A DNA stretch of 64,000 bases. Source: JANNPJ01 sp965200525. GTDB taxonomy: Bacteria; Actinomycetota; Actinomycetes; Actinomycetales; Kineosporiaceae. Shown one piece after another: positions 24,994 to 32,516 of the stretch (position 1 is its first letter; each line of letters begins with the position of its first letter). Location: NCBI GenBank assembly GCA_965200525.1, contig OZ241368.1:2170001-2234000 (forward strand), read 5' to 3'. The notes under the pieces were generated by a model. That model did not search any database. It was not told the origin of the DNA and saw nothing but the letters and a program-made list of their open reading frames with translations. The translations under genes and the position numbers were made by a program.

Positions 24994-25833
24994 GTGCGCT
25001 ACGCCCTCTTCCTGCCCGTCTTCGATGCCCTGGCCGACCCGATCGTGGTGGCCCGCCTGTCGGCCGAGGCCGAGCAGGCCGGCTGGGACGGCGTCTTCGT
25101 CTGGGACCACGTGCGGTACTCCGAGCCCGTGGTCGAGGTGGCCGACCCCTGGATCACGCTGGCCGCGATCGCCTCGGCCACCGAGCGGATCCGGATCGGC
25201 CCCATGGTCACCCCGCTGCCCCGGCGCCGGCCGGTCAAGGTGGCCCGCGAGACGGTCACCCTGGATCAGCTGAGTGAGGGCCGGCTCACCCTCGGGGTCG
25301 GCATCGCCGGCGACGACTACCGCGAGCTCTCCGGCACCGGCGAGCAGGTGGACGCCCGGCTGCGCGGGGCGATGCTCGACGAGTCGCTGGAGATCCTGCA
25401 GCAGGCCTGGTCGGGCGAGCCGGTCAACCATCACGGCGAGCACTACGTGATGGACGACATCACGTTCCGGCCGCGACCGGTGCAACGCCCGGGCATCCCG
25501 GTCTGGGTGGCGGTCCGGTACGGCAACGCCAAGCCGCTGCGCCGGGCGGCCCGGTACCAGGGCGTGTTCCCGGTCAAGGTCGACCGGCCCGACCAGCTGG
25601 CCGAGATCGTGGCCGGCGTCCAGGAACTGCGAGCGGCCGACCCGGCCCTGGCCACCGGCACCGGCACCGGCACCGGCACCGAGCCGTACGACGTCGCCGT
25701 CGGTGGATCGGCCGGGACCGACCCGGCGCCGTTCGCCGCGGCCGGAGCGACCTGGTGGATGATCAACTTCGACTGGCGGGCCACCTCCGTCGACACGGTC
25801 CGCGGCGTGCTGCGCGAAGGCCCACCGCGCTGA
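24994..25833 (+). CDS. LLM-class flavin-dependent oxidoreductase
   Basis: 279-aa luciferase-like TIM barrel, expected to use F420 or FMN. Family features: DGVFVWDHVRYSEP (about 33-46), ATERIRIGPMVTPLPRRRP, LDQLSEGRLTLGVGIAGDD and PGIPVWVAVR. A (GGCACC)4 tandem repeat around 25654-25680 encodes a Thr-Gly run near residue 222-229, a local slippage product absent from most relatives. Substrate unknown. Followed by a strong hairpin. Confidence 0.88.
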   Translation: MRYALFLPVFDALADPIVVARLSAEAEQAGWDGVFVWDHVRYSEPVVEVADPWITLAAIASATERIRIGPMVTPLPRRRPVKVARETVTLDQLSEGRLTLGVGIAGDDYRELSGTGEQVDARLRGAMLDESLEILQQAWSGEPVNHHGEHYVMDDITFRPRPVQRPGIPVWVAVRYGNAKPLRRAARYQGVFPVKVDRPDQLAEIVAGVQELRAADPALATGTGTGTGTEPYDVAVGGSAGTDPAPFAAAGATWWMINFDWRATSVDTVRGVLREGPPR

Positions 25834-25933
25834 CTCAGCCGGGTCAGCGCCTCCGGATTCCCGACCACCTCGAGCCGGTTCGCGCCGCACCCGCGAGCCA
25901 CGGCCACTCAGCACCGGCAGGTCCGTGAGGACG

Positions 25934-25981
25934 GCCGGGCGGCCGAACCAGGAGGTCATCCCCCGACGCCGGCCGCCCGGC
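25934..25981. terminator. Bidirectional hairpin terminator
   Basis: Perfect 12-bp inverted repeat (GCCGGGCGGCCG at 25934-25945 and its complement at 25970-25981) with a 24-base loop, between convergent genes ending at 25833 and 25998. No T-run. Confidence 0.6.
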
Positions 25982-25997
25982 GAAGCTCACCGGAGAT

Positions 25998-27041
25998 TCA
26001 GACCTGGGCGCTCCAGTTGCCCATCACCTGCTGCGTCGAGGTGTCCTGGACGACGCCGAGCACCGGGTGCAGGTCGAGCGCCGGCGAGTAGCGGCTGGCC
26101 GGGGTATCCCGGCCGAGCGCCTCGGCCATCGCCCGGACGTAGTGCGGGGCCCCGCCGCAGCAGATCCCGACGTAGCCGACACCGAGGTCGGCCGCCTGCC
26201 GGGCGAACGCGGCCATCTCGAACCGGGTGTGCGCGAACGGCTCCAGGGCGATCGGGAACGCCCGCCGGCCGTCGGCGTCGTCCAGCGACTCGAAGGCCGG
26301 GGTCTTGGCGTCGGTGCGGTAGGGCACCGGCTGGGCCGCGATCGGGATGTCCACCGCGGCCCGGATCTTCTCCAGCAGCGGCAGCATGGTGGCCGGGCCG
26401 CGTGAGCAGTTCAGCCCGACGACCGTGGCCCCGGCGTCGGCCAGCGTCTTGCAGGCCTCGACGTAGCCGTACCCGTCGTAGGTGGTGGCGTCCTTGACGC
26501 TGGCGAACGTGACCATCACCGGCAGGTTGAGCTCCTGGCACACCTCCAGGCCGATCAGCGCCTCGCCGACGAAGTCGTTGGTCTCGGCGATGACGAAGTC
26601 GATGCCCTCCTCGACCGCCCAGCCGAGCTGCTCGCGGTACTGCTCGCGGACCACCTCGCCCGACCTCACCGGGTCGGCCGGGTCGAAGGACCAGGTGTTG
26701 CAGATGTTCCCGGCCACCAGGGCACCGCCCTCGGCGGCGATCTCGTTGGCGATCCGGACCGCCTGCCGGTTCATCGCCTCCAGGTCGCCGTCCCGGCCGA
26801 CGTCCTTGAGCTTCTCCCGGTGGGCGTAGTAGGTCAGGGCCACCATCACGTCGGAGCCGGCCCGGAGGAACTCGCGGTGCAGCTGGCGCAGGGCGTCGGG
26901 GTCGTCGAGGATCACCTCGGGCACGTACGGGCCGGCCTTGATGTAGCCGCGGCGTTCGAGTTCGAAGACGTACCCCTCGGCCCCGACCACCACCCCGTCG
27001 GCCAGGCGCTGCTCGAACGTGCGGGCGGACGGTCGGCTCAC
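25998..27041 (-). CDS. Betaine-homocysteine S-methyltransferase-like protein
   Basis: 347-aa zinc-dependent methyltransferase of the homocysteine S-methyltransferase family. It resembles BHMT: GYVFELERRGYIKAGPYVPE, LRQLHREFLRAGSDVMVALTYYAHREKL, and three zinc Cys residues, one in GLNCSRGP (about 211) and a pair in GICCGGAPHYVRA (about 293-294). Expected to move a methyl group from glycine betaine or a related methylated amine to homocysteine, giving methionine. Its GTG overlaps the stop of the upstream FAD oxidase (GTGA), so the pair is an operon. Betaine as donor is inferred, not shown; related methyl donors remain possible. Confidence 0.8.
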   Translation of the reverse strand: MSRPSARTFEQRLADGVVVGAEGYVFELERRGYIKAGPYVPEVILDDPDALRQLHREFLRAGSDVMVALTYYAHREKLKDVGRDGDLEAMNRQAVRIANEIAAEGGALVAGNICNTWSFDPADPVRSGEVVREQYREQLGWAVEEGIDFVIAETNDFVGEALIGLEVCQELNLPVMVTFASVKDATTYDGYGYVEACKTLADAGATVVGLNCSRGPATMLPLLEKIRAAVDIPIAAQPVPYRTDAKTPAFESLDDADGRRAFPIALEPFAHTRFEMAAFARQAADLGVGYVGICCGGAPHYVRAMAEALGRDTPASRYSPALDLHPVLGVVQDTSTQQVMGNWSAQV

Positions 27042-28288
27042 GGCAGGTCCCCTTCCAGGGCAACGGGTTCGGAAGCGGTCGCTTCCGCAGAGACGGGATC
27101 GGGGACGACGTCGAACCGGGCCGGGTCGAAGTCGCGGATGTCGTAGACGGTGCCCTCGCGGCGGGCCAGCTCGAACAGCACCCGGCCGACCCAGGGCGAG
27201 AACTTGTAACCGGTGCCCCGCCAGCCGACGCCCATGAAGACGTTGCTGAACCCGGGGACCGGGCCGAGCACGAAGTTGTCGTCCGCGACCAGGTCGTAGT
27301 CGCATTGATCGACGTCGGTGACGTCGGCGATCTGCGAGCCGGCCAGCCCGGGCAGGCATTGCTCGATGAAGCTCGCGATGCTGTCGACGCTGGTCCGCGG
27401 GCCGTCCTCGGTCAGCTTGAGGTCCGGCGGGTTGTAGTAGCCGATCTTCACCGCGTCGATCAGGCCCTCGACGATCGGGTGCAGGTAGATCCCGGTGTCG
27501 AGGTAGGCGATCACCGGCATCACGTCGGAGGTGAACTGGTGGCGGACCTCGGCCGGCGGGGTGAAGTACTTGGCGTCGCTGGGCCGGTCCTTGGTGATCG
27601 GGATCTGCAGCGAGCAGTCCGGCAGCAGGGCCAGCACGTCGTTGGTGCCGTGCCCGGCGGTGATCACCAGCGAGCGGGTGACGAACTCGCCGGCGTCGGT
27701 GCTGACCCGCAGCAGCTCGCCGTCCCGGGCGATCGCGGTCGTGGTGACCTGCTCGTGCACGGTGGTCTTGTTCTCGGCCAGACCGGCCTGCAGGGCCGCG
27801 GTGACGGCGGGCAGGTTGACCAGGCCACCGACCGGGTCCAGATCGGCGACGTCGGCCCGCAGGTAGGGGTAGTGCTGCTCGACCCCGGCGGTGTCGAAGG
27901 ACTGCACCGGCATCCCCAGACGCCGCATCAGGCCGGTGGTGCGGGCGGCGTAGGTGGCCTCCAGGTCGGGGGTGACCGAGGTCTTGGCGATGTTCATGCA
28001 GCCGCACCGGACCAGGACGTCGACGCCGGTCCGGGCCTCGAAGTCGGTCCACAGGCCGATCGCCTCGTCGGCCAGCCGGGTGTAGTTGGCGTCGAGGTAG
28101 TCCCGGCGGTAGGAGCGGGTCCGGCCGAAGGAGGCGGTGGCCGGATCGCCGACCCGGCCCCGCTCCAGCACGGCGACCCGGTCCTGCTGGCCGGCGGCCT
28201 GATAGGCGGTGAACAGACCCATCACCCCGCCGCCGATCACGAGCAGGTCGAGAACGTCCTCGGACGGCTCCGCGGGGCCGCTGGTCAT
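27038..28288 (-). CDS. FAD-dependent sarcosine/N-methylamino-acid oxidase-like protein
   Basis: 416-aa DAO-family flavoprotein of the monomeric sarcosine oxidase group. The Rossmann motif VIGGGVMGLFTAYQ is at 16-29, FGRTRSYRR follows, and Cys329 in DQCDYDLVADDNFVLG sits where monomeric sarcosine oxidase binds FAD covalently. Expected to oxidise a secondary or tertiary N-methyl amine, releasing formaldehyde and H2O2. It starts at ATG 28288 with GGAGGGA 8 nt upstream and is coupled to the BHMT-like gene. The pair could demethylate betaine stepwise (betaine to dimethylglycine, then towards sarcosine or glycine). Confidence 0.83.
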   Translation of the reverse strand: MTSGPAEPSEDVLDLLVIGGGVMGLFTAYQAAGQQDRVAVLERGRVGDPATASFGRTRSYRRDYLDANYTRLADEAIGLWTDFEARTGVDVLVRCGCMNIAKTSVTPDLEATYAARTTGLMRRLGMPVQSFDTAGVEQHYPYLRADVADLDPVGGLVNLPAVTAALQAGLAENKTTVHEQVTTTAIARDGELLRVSTDAGEFVTRSLVITAGHGTNDVLALLPDCSLQIPITKDRPSDAKYFTPPAEVRHQFTSDVMPVIAYLDTGIYLHPIVEGLIDAVKIGYYNPPDLKLTEDGPRTSVDSIASFIEQCLPGLAGSQIADVTDVDQCDYDLVADDNFVLGPVPGFSNVFMGVGWRGTGYKFSPWVGRVLFELARREGTVYDIRDFDPARFDVVPDPVSAEATASEPVALEGDLP

Positions 28289-28370
28289 CAGGTTGTCCCT
28301 CCACTAGGTGGTTGCCCATTGCTGACTGGCGGCAGCGTAGACGTGGGTCGTTACAACTGATGACACAGGC

Positions 28371-28382
28371 TGAAGCGCTTCA
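28371..28382. promoter_or_regulatory. Perfect 12-bp palindrome, possible operator
   Basis: TGAAGCGCTTCA, 83 bp upstream of the FAD oxidase start, a sequence class typical of LacI/GalR-family operators. No regulator gene is adjacent. The rest of 28289-28535 shows nothing I can support. Confidence 0.45.
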
Positions 28383-28535
28383 CAAGCCGGTTGCGCTCGA
28401 CGGCCGACCAAAAAGGCGGACCAACGGTTCCAAAGCGGGGCAACCGGGCCGGCCGAGGAGGTTGGTCCTCCTTTGCGGCCCGTCGCCGAGGTCTCGGGCG
28501 AGGATTCCGGGCAGGCCTCGGGCGTTCAGGCCCGG

Positions 28536-29282
28536 CTATCGGCCGCCGGCCAGGTCGATGAAGGTGCCGGTGGCGTACGACGCGGCGTCCGATAGCAGCC
28601 AGAGCACGGCCTCGGCCACTTCGTCGGGCCGGCCGCCCCGGCCCATCGGCAACTGGTGCCGCAGTCGCTCGACCCGGCCCGGATCACCGCCGTCGGCGTG
28701 CATCGTGGTGTGGATGTAGCCGGGCCGGACCCCGTTGACCCGGATTCCCTCGGCCGCCACCTCGCGGGACAGGCCGATGGTGAGCGTGTCGAGGGCGCCC
28801 TTGGAGGCGGCGTAGTCGACGTACTCCCCCGGCGAACCCAGCCGGGCCGCCGCCGAGGAGACGTTGACGATCGCGCCCCCCGGGCCGCCGCGAGCGGTCG
28901 ACATCCGCAGCACGGCCTCCTTGGCGCAGAGGAACGCGCTGCCGATGTTGGTGGTGAACATCCGGGTCAGTCGTTGCTCGTCCATCTCGTCGACCCGGCA
29001 CTGCGGGGCGATCACCCCGGCGTTGTTGACCAGAGCGGTGACCGGGCCCAGTTCCCGGTCGACCGTCTCGAACAGCCACTCGACCTCGGCCCCCCGGCTG
29101 ACGTCGGCAGCCACCGCGATCGCCGTCCCGCCGGATGCGGTGATCGACTCGGCCAGGGCCGTCGCCGCGGCGGCGTCCACCCGGTAGTTCACGCAGACCG
29201 CGTAGCCGCGGATCGCTCCCAGCCGGCTGATCGCCGCCCCGATCCCGCGCCCGCCCCCGGTGACCACCAGAACCCCCGCCAT
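28536..29282 (-). CDS. SDR-family oxidoreductase
   Basis: 248-aa classical short-chain dehydrogenase. VTGGGRGIG (7-15) binds NAD(P), NNAGV is near residue 88, the catalytic Ser is in NVSSAAAR and YAASKGA supplies Tyr and Lys; the C-terminal ATGTFIDLAGGR is typical of FabG-like SDRs. The substrate is not evident. Monocistronic from a leaderless promoter. Confidence 0.88.
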   Translation of the reverse strand: MAGVLVVTGGGRGIGAAISRLGAIRGYAVCVNYRVDAAAATALAESITASGGTAIAVAADVSRGAEVEWLFETVDRELGPVTALVNNAGVIAPQCRVDEMDEQRLTRMFTTNIGSAFLCAKEAVLRMSTARGGPGGAIVNVSSAAARLGSPGEYVDYAASKGALDTLTIGLSREVAAEGIRVNGVRPGYIHTTMHADGGDPGRVERLRHQLPMGRGGRPDEVAEAVLWLLSDAASYATGTFIDLAGGR

Positions 29283-29288
29283 CCGCTC

Positions 29289-29294
29289 AACCTA
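29289..29294 (-). promoter_or_regulatory. -10 box of the SDR promoter (leaderless)
   Basis: TAGGTT on the minus strand, six bases before ATG 29282; no SD. Confidence 0.42.
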
Positions 29295-29352
29295 CTGAAC
29301 GGACCGGCCCGGGCGGCGTCGGGAAACGCGGTCACCGGCTCGGGGCGGCCGG

Positions 29353-29760
29353 TCAGCGGAGGGTGCGCTCGCTCAGCTCCTGGGCAAAACCCCAGAGATA
29401 GGACAGGTCACTCGGCCGCGGCCCGCCGATCGAGCCGGACTCGACCCGGGCCTCGTGGCGCAGCAGGAAGACCAGCAGGTGGAGGTCGGCCCGGGTCACC
29501 TGGTCGCCGAGCAGGTAGCGGGAGCTCTCCAGCACCTGGTCGAGCACCTGGAAGGCGGCCAGCAGGTCGGGCCAGGAGGCCCTGGGGGCCAGCCGGCGAT
29601 CGAGCCAGCGATCGAGCTCGTCGATCTCGCTGCGCAGGTCGTCGGGGTACAACCGGGGGTCGGTGGCCGCCCGGCGGGTCAGATCGGTCAGCCGCTGCGG
29701 ATCGAGCTCAGCCGAGAATTGAACAGTTGGTAGCACCGAGACTGCTGTCTGTGACGACAC
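29353..29760 (-). CDS. Stand-alone glutathione S-transferase C-terminal-like protein
   Basis: 135-aa helical protein resembling only the C-terminal half of ECM4/YqjG-type glutathionyl-hydroquinone reductases: LYPDDLRSEIDELDRWL, LLAAFQVLDQVLES, then YLLGDQVTRADLHLLVFLLRHEARV, which matches the helical core that normally follows the thioredoxin-fold half. The thioredoxin-like N-terminus and its Cys are missing, so catalysis is uncertain. GTG 29760 has AAGGAGG 5 nt upstream. It lies behind a SAM-IV riboswitch, suggesting a role in sulfur or SAM metabolism, possibly with mycothiol rather than glutathione (inference). Confidence 0.72.
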   Translation of the reverse strand: MSSQTAVSVLPTVQFSAELDPQRLTDLTRRAATDPRLYPDDLRSEIDELDRWLDRRLAPRASWPDLLAAFQVLDQVLESSRYLLGDQVTRADLHLLVFLLRHEARVESGSIGGPRPSDLSYLWGFAQELSERTLR

Positions 29761-29835
29761 ATGAACCTCCTTGGCCCGGGTCTCACGTCGGCTCGGGATC
29801 GAGCCACGCTTGCCGCCGCCCGAGGGCGACAACCT

Positions 29836-29914
29836 GGTCCTCACCCGGAGCACCCCGCCGTGACAGGAGGGTTGCTGACCAGCGAGCCGGGGCTTACCGC
29901 TGGTGCTCTTGACC
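29836..29914 (-). promoter_or_regulatory. SAM-IV riboswitch
   Basis: Minus-strand RNA matching the actinobacterial SAM-IV consensus: P1 GGTC (29914-29911) pairs with GACC (29839-29836). Conserved blocks run in order: AGCACCAGC, AAGCCCCGGCT, GCTGG, GCAACCCTCC, CGGCGGGGTGC and CCGGGTGAGGACC. Between aptamer and the GTG 29760 lie two strong hairpins (CGCC/GGCG near 29818-29830 and GGCTCG/CGAGCC near 29790-29805) and the SD AAGGAGG, which could pair with the CCCTCC segment. SAM binding is expected to reduce expression of the GST-C-like gene. Confidence 0.85.
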
Positions 29915-29921
29915 GCTTTCC

Positions 29922-29950
29922 ACAGTAAGTACGACTTCGCAGAGTGTCAA
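29922..29950 (-). promoter_or_regulatory. Sigma-70-type promoter for the riboswitch transcript
   Basis: TTGACA (29950-29945), a 17-bp spacer and TACTGT (29927-29922). The predicted start at about 29915 coincides with the 5' end of the aptamer. Confidence 0.75.
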
Positions 29951-30312
29951 TGTCCACCAAACCAGTAGGAAACTCTGCCTCTGGCGGGCGGACCTGTCGG
30001 CCGGCTCGGCGCCACCGCCTCAGGGGCGGCTGGGACACCGCCTGCGGCTCCAGCTCTGGCAGCGGACCGGCCGGGCCGGCGCCGGAAGGGCGGGCCGGGT
30101 TCGACCGATGGCTCGGCGCCACCGTCGTGCGCTGTCAGCAGCTGTCCCTCGAACAGATCCACATCCCACGTGACGAACCGTACCCGCAACGGCGCGGCCG
30201 GTGCCGGGAGACGCCGCCGGAAGCGTCGGCCGAACCACCTCTGACGGCCCGTTGAGGCTGCTTCGAGGGCGGTTCGGCCGACGCTTCCGGCGGGTCAGCG
30301 GGTAGCCCCGCG
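29951..30312. other. Gene-free stretch with a long inverted repeat
   Basis: 362 bases between the riboswitch promoter and the 3' end of the YcnI gene. The only clear feature is a perfect 21-bp inverted repeat at 30216-30236 and 30271-30291 with a 34-base loop. Short open frames on both strands lack SD sequences and recognisable domains. Confidence 0.5.
30216..30291 (-). terminator. 21-bp inverted repeat downstream of ycnI, probable terminator
   Basis: Arms GCCGGAAGCGTCGGCCGAAC(C) and complement, perfect over 21 bp, starting 21 bases after the YcnI stop. The hairpin would be very stable in the ycnI mRNA. No T-run. Arms of this length could also serve another structural role. Confidence 0.55.
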
Positions 30313-31056
30313 TCAGACGGGCTGGCCCTGACGGGCCGGCTCGACCGGTCGCGCCAGGGCGTTGGCCTTGCGCCAGGCCAGGCCACCGACTCCCAGGCCG
30401 ATCAGCCCGACAGCGAGTCCGCCCGCAGCCAGACCGGTGGCCAGGCCGGAGCCGTCGCCGTCACCGCTGCCCGCGGCGCCCGCCGTGACCGCGGGGGTGA
30501 CCGCCGCCGGATCGGCCTTGACCGCCGTGACCTCGAACGCCGGGACCGGGTGCTCCGGTTCGGCCGGGCCGGACTCCGGCTGGTCCCACTTCACCACGGT
30601 GCCGTCGGAGTAGGTCTGCGTCGCCGGGAACGACAGCTCGGTGGCCGCGGCCGGCAGCGGCCCGACCGACAGCGCGAACTCCTGGAACTCGCCCGGCCCG
30701 ACCGCCTGGCCCTTCTCGGCCGTCCAGGTGACCGTGCTCGGGGCCTCGGTCAGCGTGGTTCCGCCGACGTCGACCGCCTTGGGCAGCTTGGCCTCGGCGA
30801 TCTTCACCGTCCAGCCGAAGGTCGGCCGGGCCGAGACCGAGGCCAGCGGGGTGTCGGTGGGCAAGCTGATCACGAGCGAGGTGGTGCTCGCCGTGGCCGA
30901 CTCGTTCGGCACCCGGAAGGTCAGCTTGGTGTACCCGCCGGAGGCGGTGGAGTCGGGAAAGACCCGCACGTGGGCCTCGGCGGCGGCCCCCGAGACGAGG
31001 GTGAGAACGGCTGCGGCAGTGGCGATGACGCCGGCCCGGACAACAATTTTGGACAT
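30313..31056 (-). CDS. ycnI: YcnI-family (DUF1775) copper-binding membrane protein
   Basis: 247 aa. Signal peptide to about residue 27, cleaved before AHVRVFPDS, so the mature chain begins at or next to the His that forms the YcnI monohistidine copper brace. The DUF1775 domain (28-170) includes LTFRVPNES and W residues of the copper site (TVTWTAEKG, VKWDQPES). A Gly/Ser-rich stalk and one C-terminal membrane helix (about 205-228) follow. ATG 31056 has GGATG upstream. It precedes by 96 bp and runs in the same direction as a Met/His-rich membrane protein; both likely serve extracytoplasmic copper handling. Confidence 0.85.
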   Translation of the reverse strand: MSKIVVRAGVIATAAAVLTLVSGAAAEAHVRVFPDSTASGGYTKLTFRVPNESATASTTSLVISLPTDTPLASVSARPTFGWTVKIAEAKLPKAVDVGGTTLTEAPSTVTWTAEKGQAVGPGEFQEFALSVGPLPAAATELSFPATQTYSDGTVVKWDQPESGPAEPEHPVPAFEVTAVKADPAAVTPAVTAGAAGSGDGDGSGLATGLAAGGLAVGLIGLGVGGLAWRKANALARPVEPARQGQPV

Positions 31057-31152
31057 GCTGGATACATCCTTCGGCAACTTCGAGAAGTGCTCAGAAAATG
31101 GGAGGAGGAGCGGGCACAACTCGCCCACCTCCCACCGCTGACGGCGAAGGAC

Positions 31153-31788
31153 TCAGGCGAGCGCGCAACCGATCGGCGGCGGTCCGCGCCGCCGCACGTT
31201 TCGCCGGTGAACGGTCGAAATCAGCCGGACGGCCCGGTAACTCGGCGTCGGCAGGCGGTGGTCGATCGTCGGCAGCAGGGCCGGCCGAGACAGGCGCAGG
31301 GCCCGGAATCCCAGCCAGCCGGCCAGCGCCCAGATCGCCGCCTCGCCCCGGGCCAGCAGCACCGCGACCAGCACGGTGGCCAGCAGGTGGCCGAGCAGCA
31401 TCAGGGACGGTGGCCAGATCCCGCTCATCGCCGCCTGATTCATGCTCGGGCCGCAGTGCAGCATGGCCGGAGGCGAGGTGGCCCCGCCCATCTGACTCAT
31501 CGGATCGCCGGCCCCGGCCACCCGGCAGGCGGCGGCGCCGGCCGTGGCCATGAACAGTTCGTGCAGGGCCAGCTGGATCAGGGCCATCACCGGGAGCAAC
31601 CCGACCACGCTGCGGCGGCGGCCGGCCAGGCCGTGCACGGCCAGCATCACGGCCGGCAGGCAGGCCAGCGCGACCGGCGGGGAAACGGTTCCGCCGCCGA
31701 CGAGGTGGGCCCCCGCGGCGAGACCGACCGCGGCGAACGCGAAACAGGCCACCCGGCCCAGTCTCACCGCACCGCTGCCTGGAGTCAC
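31153..31788 (-). CDS. Polytopic membrane protein with Met/His-rich loop
   Basis: 211 aa with about five hydrophobic segments. A loop after the third carries DPMSQMGGAT, HCGPSMNQAAMSG and other Met, His and Cys residues, as expected for a copper-handling site. Located upstream of ycnI in the same direction. I do not recognise a named family with certainty; it resembles small copper-associated membrane proteins of actinobacteria. GTG 31788 is supported by TATTCT seven bases upstream. Confidence 0.7.
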   Translation of the reverse strand: MTPGSGAVRLGRVACFAFAAVGLAAGAHLVGGGTVSPPVALACLPAVMLAVHGLAGRRRSVVGLLPVMALIQLALHELFMATAGAAACRVAGAGDPMSQMGGATSPPAMLHCGPSMNQAAMSGIWPPSLMLLGHLLATVLVAVLLARGEAAIWALAGWLGFRALRLSRPALLPTIDHRLPTPSYRAVRLISTVHRRNVRRRGPPPIGCALA

Positions 31789-31795
31789 AGGCAGC

Positions 31796-31801
31796 AGAAT
31801 A
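31796..31801 (-). promoter_or_regulatory. -10 box of the membrane-protein promoter (leaderless)
   Basis: TATTCT on the minus strand, seven bases before GTG 31788; no SD. Confidence 0.42.
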
Positions 31802-31940
31802 GACCTATCGTCGGCCCGAGAGTTTGTCCGATTCGGGCCCAATTCTGTGGGCCCGGGCCCGGTGAGACGGGAACTCGGCCGGGTTGATCGGGCATGCTGG
31901 CCCGGCACAACCTTTCCCCCGACCCGCACGTCGTACCGAG

Positions 31941-32516
31941 GTGACACTCACGTCAGGGCAGAGAAACAGCCTCGACCTCGGGCGCGCGGCGGGCGGTGTC
32001 CCGGCCGACGCCGAGGCCGCCGTCACCATGCTCTTCGACCAGCACTACACCCGGATGCTCCGGGCCGCGGTGGTGCTGGTGAGCGACGCGGCGGCCGCTG
32101 AGGACGTGGTTCAGGACGCCTTCCTGGCCCTCTACACCAGCTGGTCCCGGGTCCGGGACAAGGACGACGCGGTCGGCTACCTGCATCGCAGCGTGGTCAA
32201 CGGCGCCCGGTCGCGGTTGCGGCGGCGGGCGGTGGCGATCCGGTTGCGCCCACCTCGCCCACCGGACGCGATCAGCGCCGAGGACGCCGCTCTCTCCGCC
32301 CTGGTGTCCGGTCCCCTGGTCACGGCGATGGCCGCGTTGCCCCGCCGGGAGCGCGAGGCCGTGCTGTTCCGGCACTACCTGGACCGCTCCGAGCAGCAGA
32401 CCGCGGACGCCCTCGGCCTGCGTCCCGGATCGGTCAAGGGCTACGCCTCGCGCGGCCTGGCCAAGCTGCGCACGGCCCTCAACTCCCCGACCGGCGACAC
32501 TCAGCAGGAGTCCTGA
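31941..32516 (+). CDS. ECF sigma factor (SigE-like, SigE70 family)
   Basis: 191-aa extracytoplasmic-function sigma factor. Region 2 (AAEDVVQDAFLALY, VGYLHRSVVNGARSRLRRR) and region 4 (LPRREREAVLFRHYLDRSEQQTADAL, PGSVKGYASRGLAKLR) are complete. GTG 31941 is used; TTG 31884 would add 19 residues. The stop overlaps the start of the PKD membrane protein (TGATG), suggesting that protein as sensor or regulator. Downstream genes code for secreted and cell-wall proteins, so an envelope-stress regulon is likely. Confidence 0.9.
   Translation: MTLTSGQRNSLDLGRAAGGVPADAEAAVTMLFDQHYTRMLRAAVVLVSDAAAAEDVVQDAFLALYTSWSRVRDKDDAVGYLHRSVVNGARSRLRRRAVAIRLRPPRPPDAISAEDAALSALVSGPLVTAMAALPRREREAVLFRHYLDRSEQQTADALGLRPGSVKGYASRGLAKLRTALNSPTGDTQQES

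Noticed and set aside
29944..30255. 103-codon plus-strand frame and a minus-strand frame in the 29.9-30.3 kb gap
   Set aside because: No SD, no recognisable domain, Arg/Pro/Gly-rich; not supported as genes.
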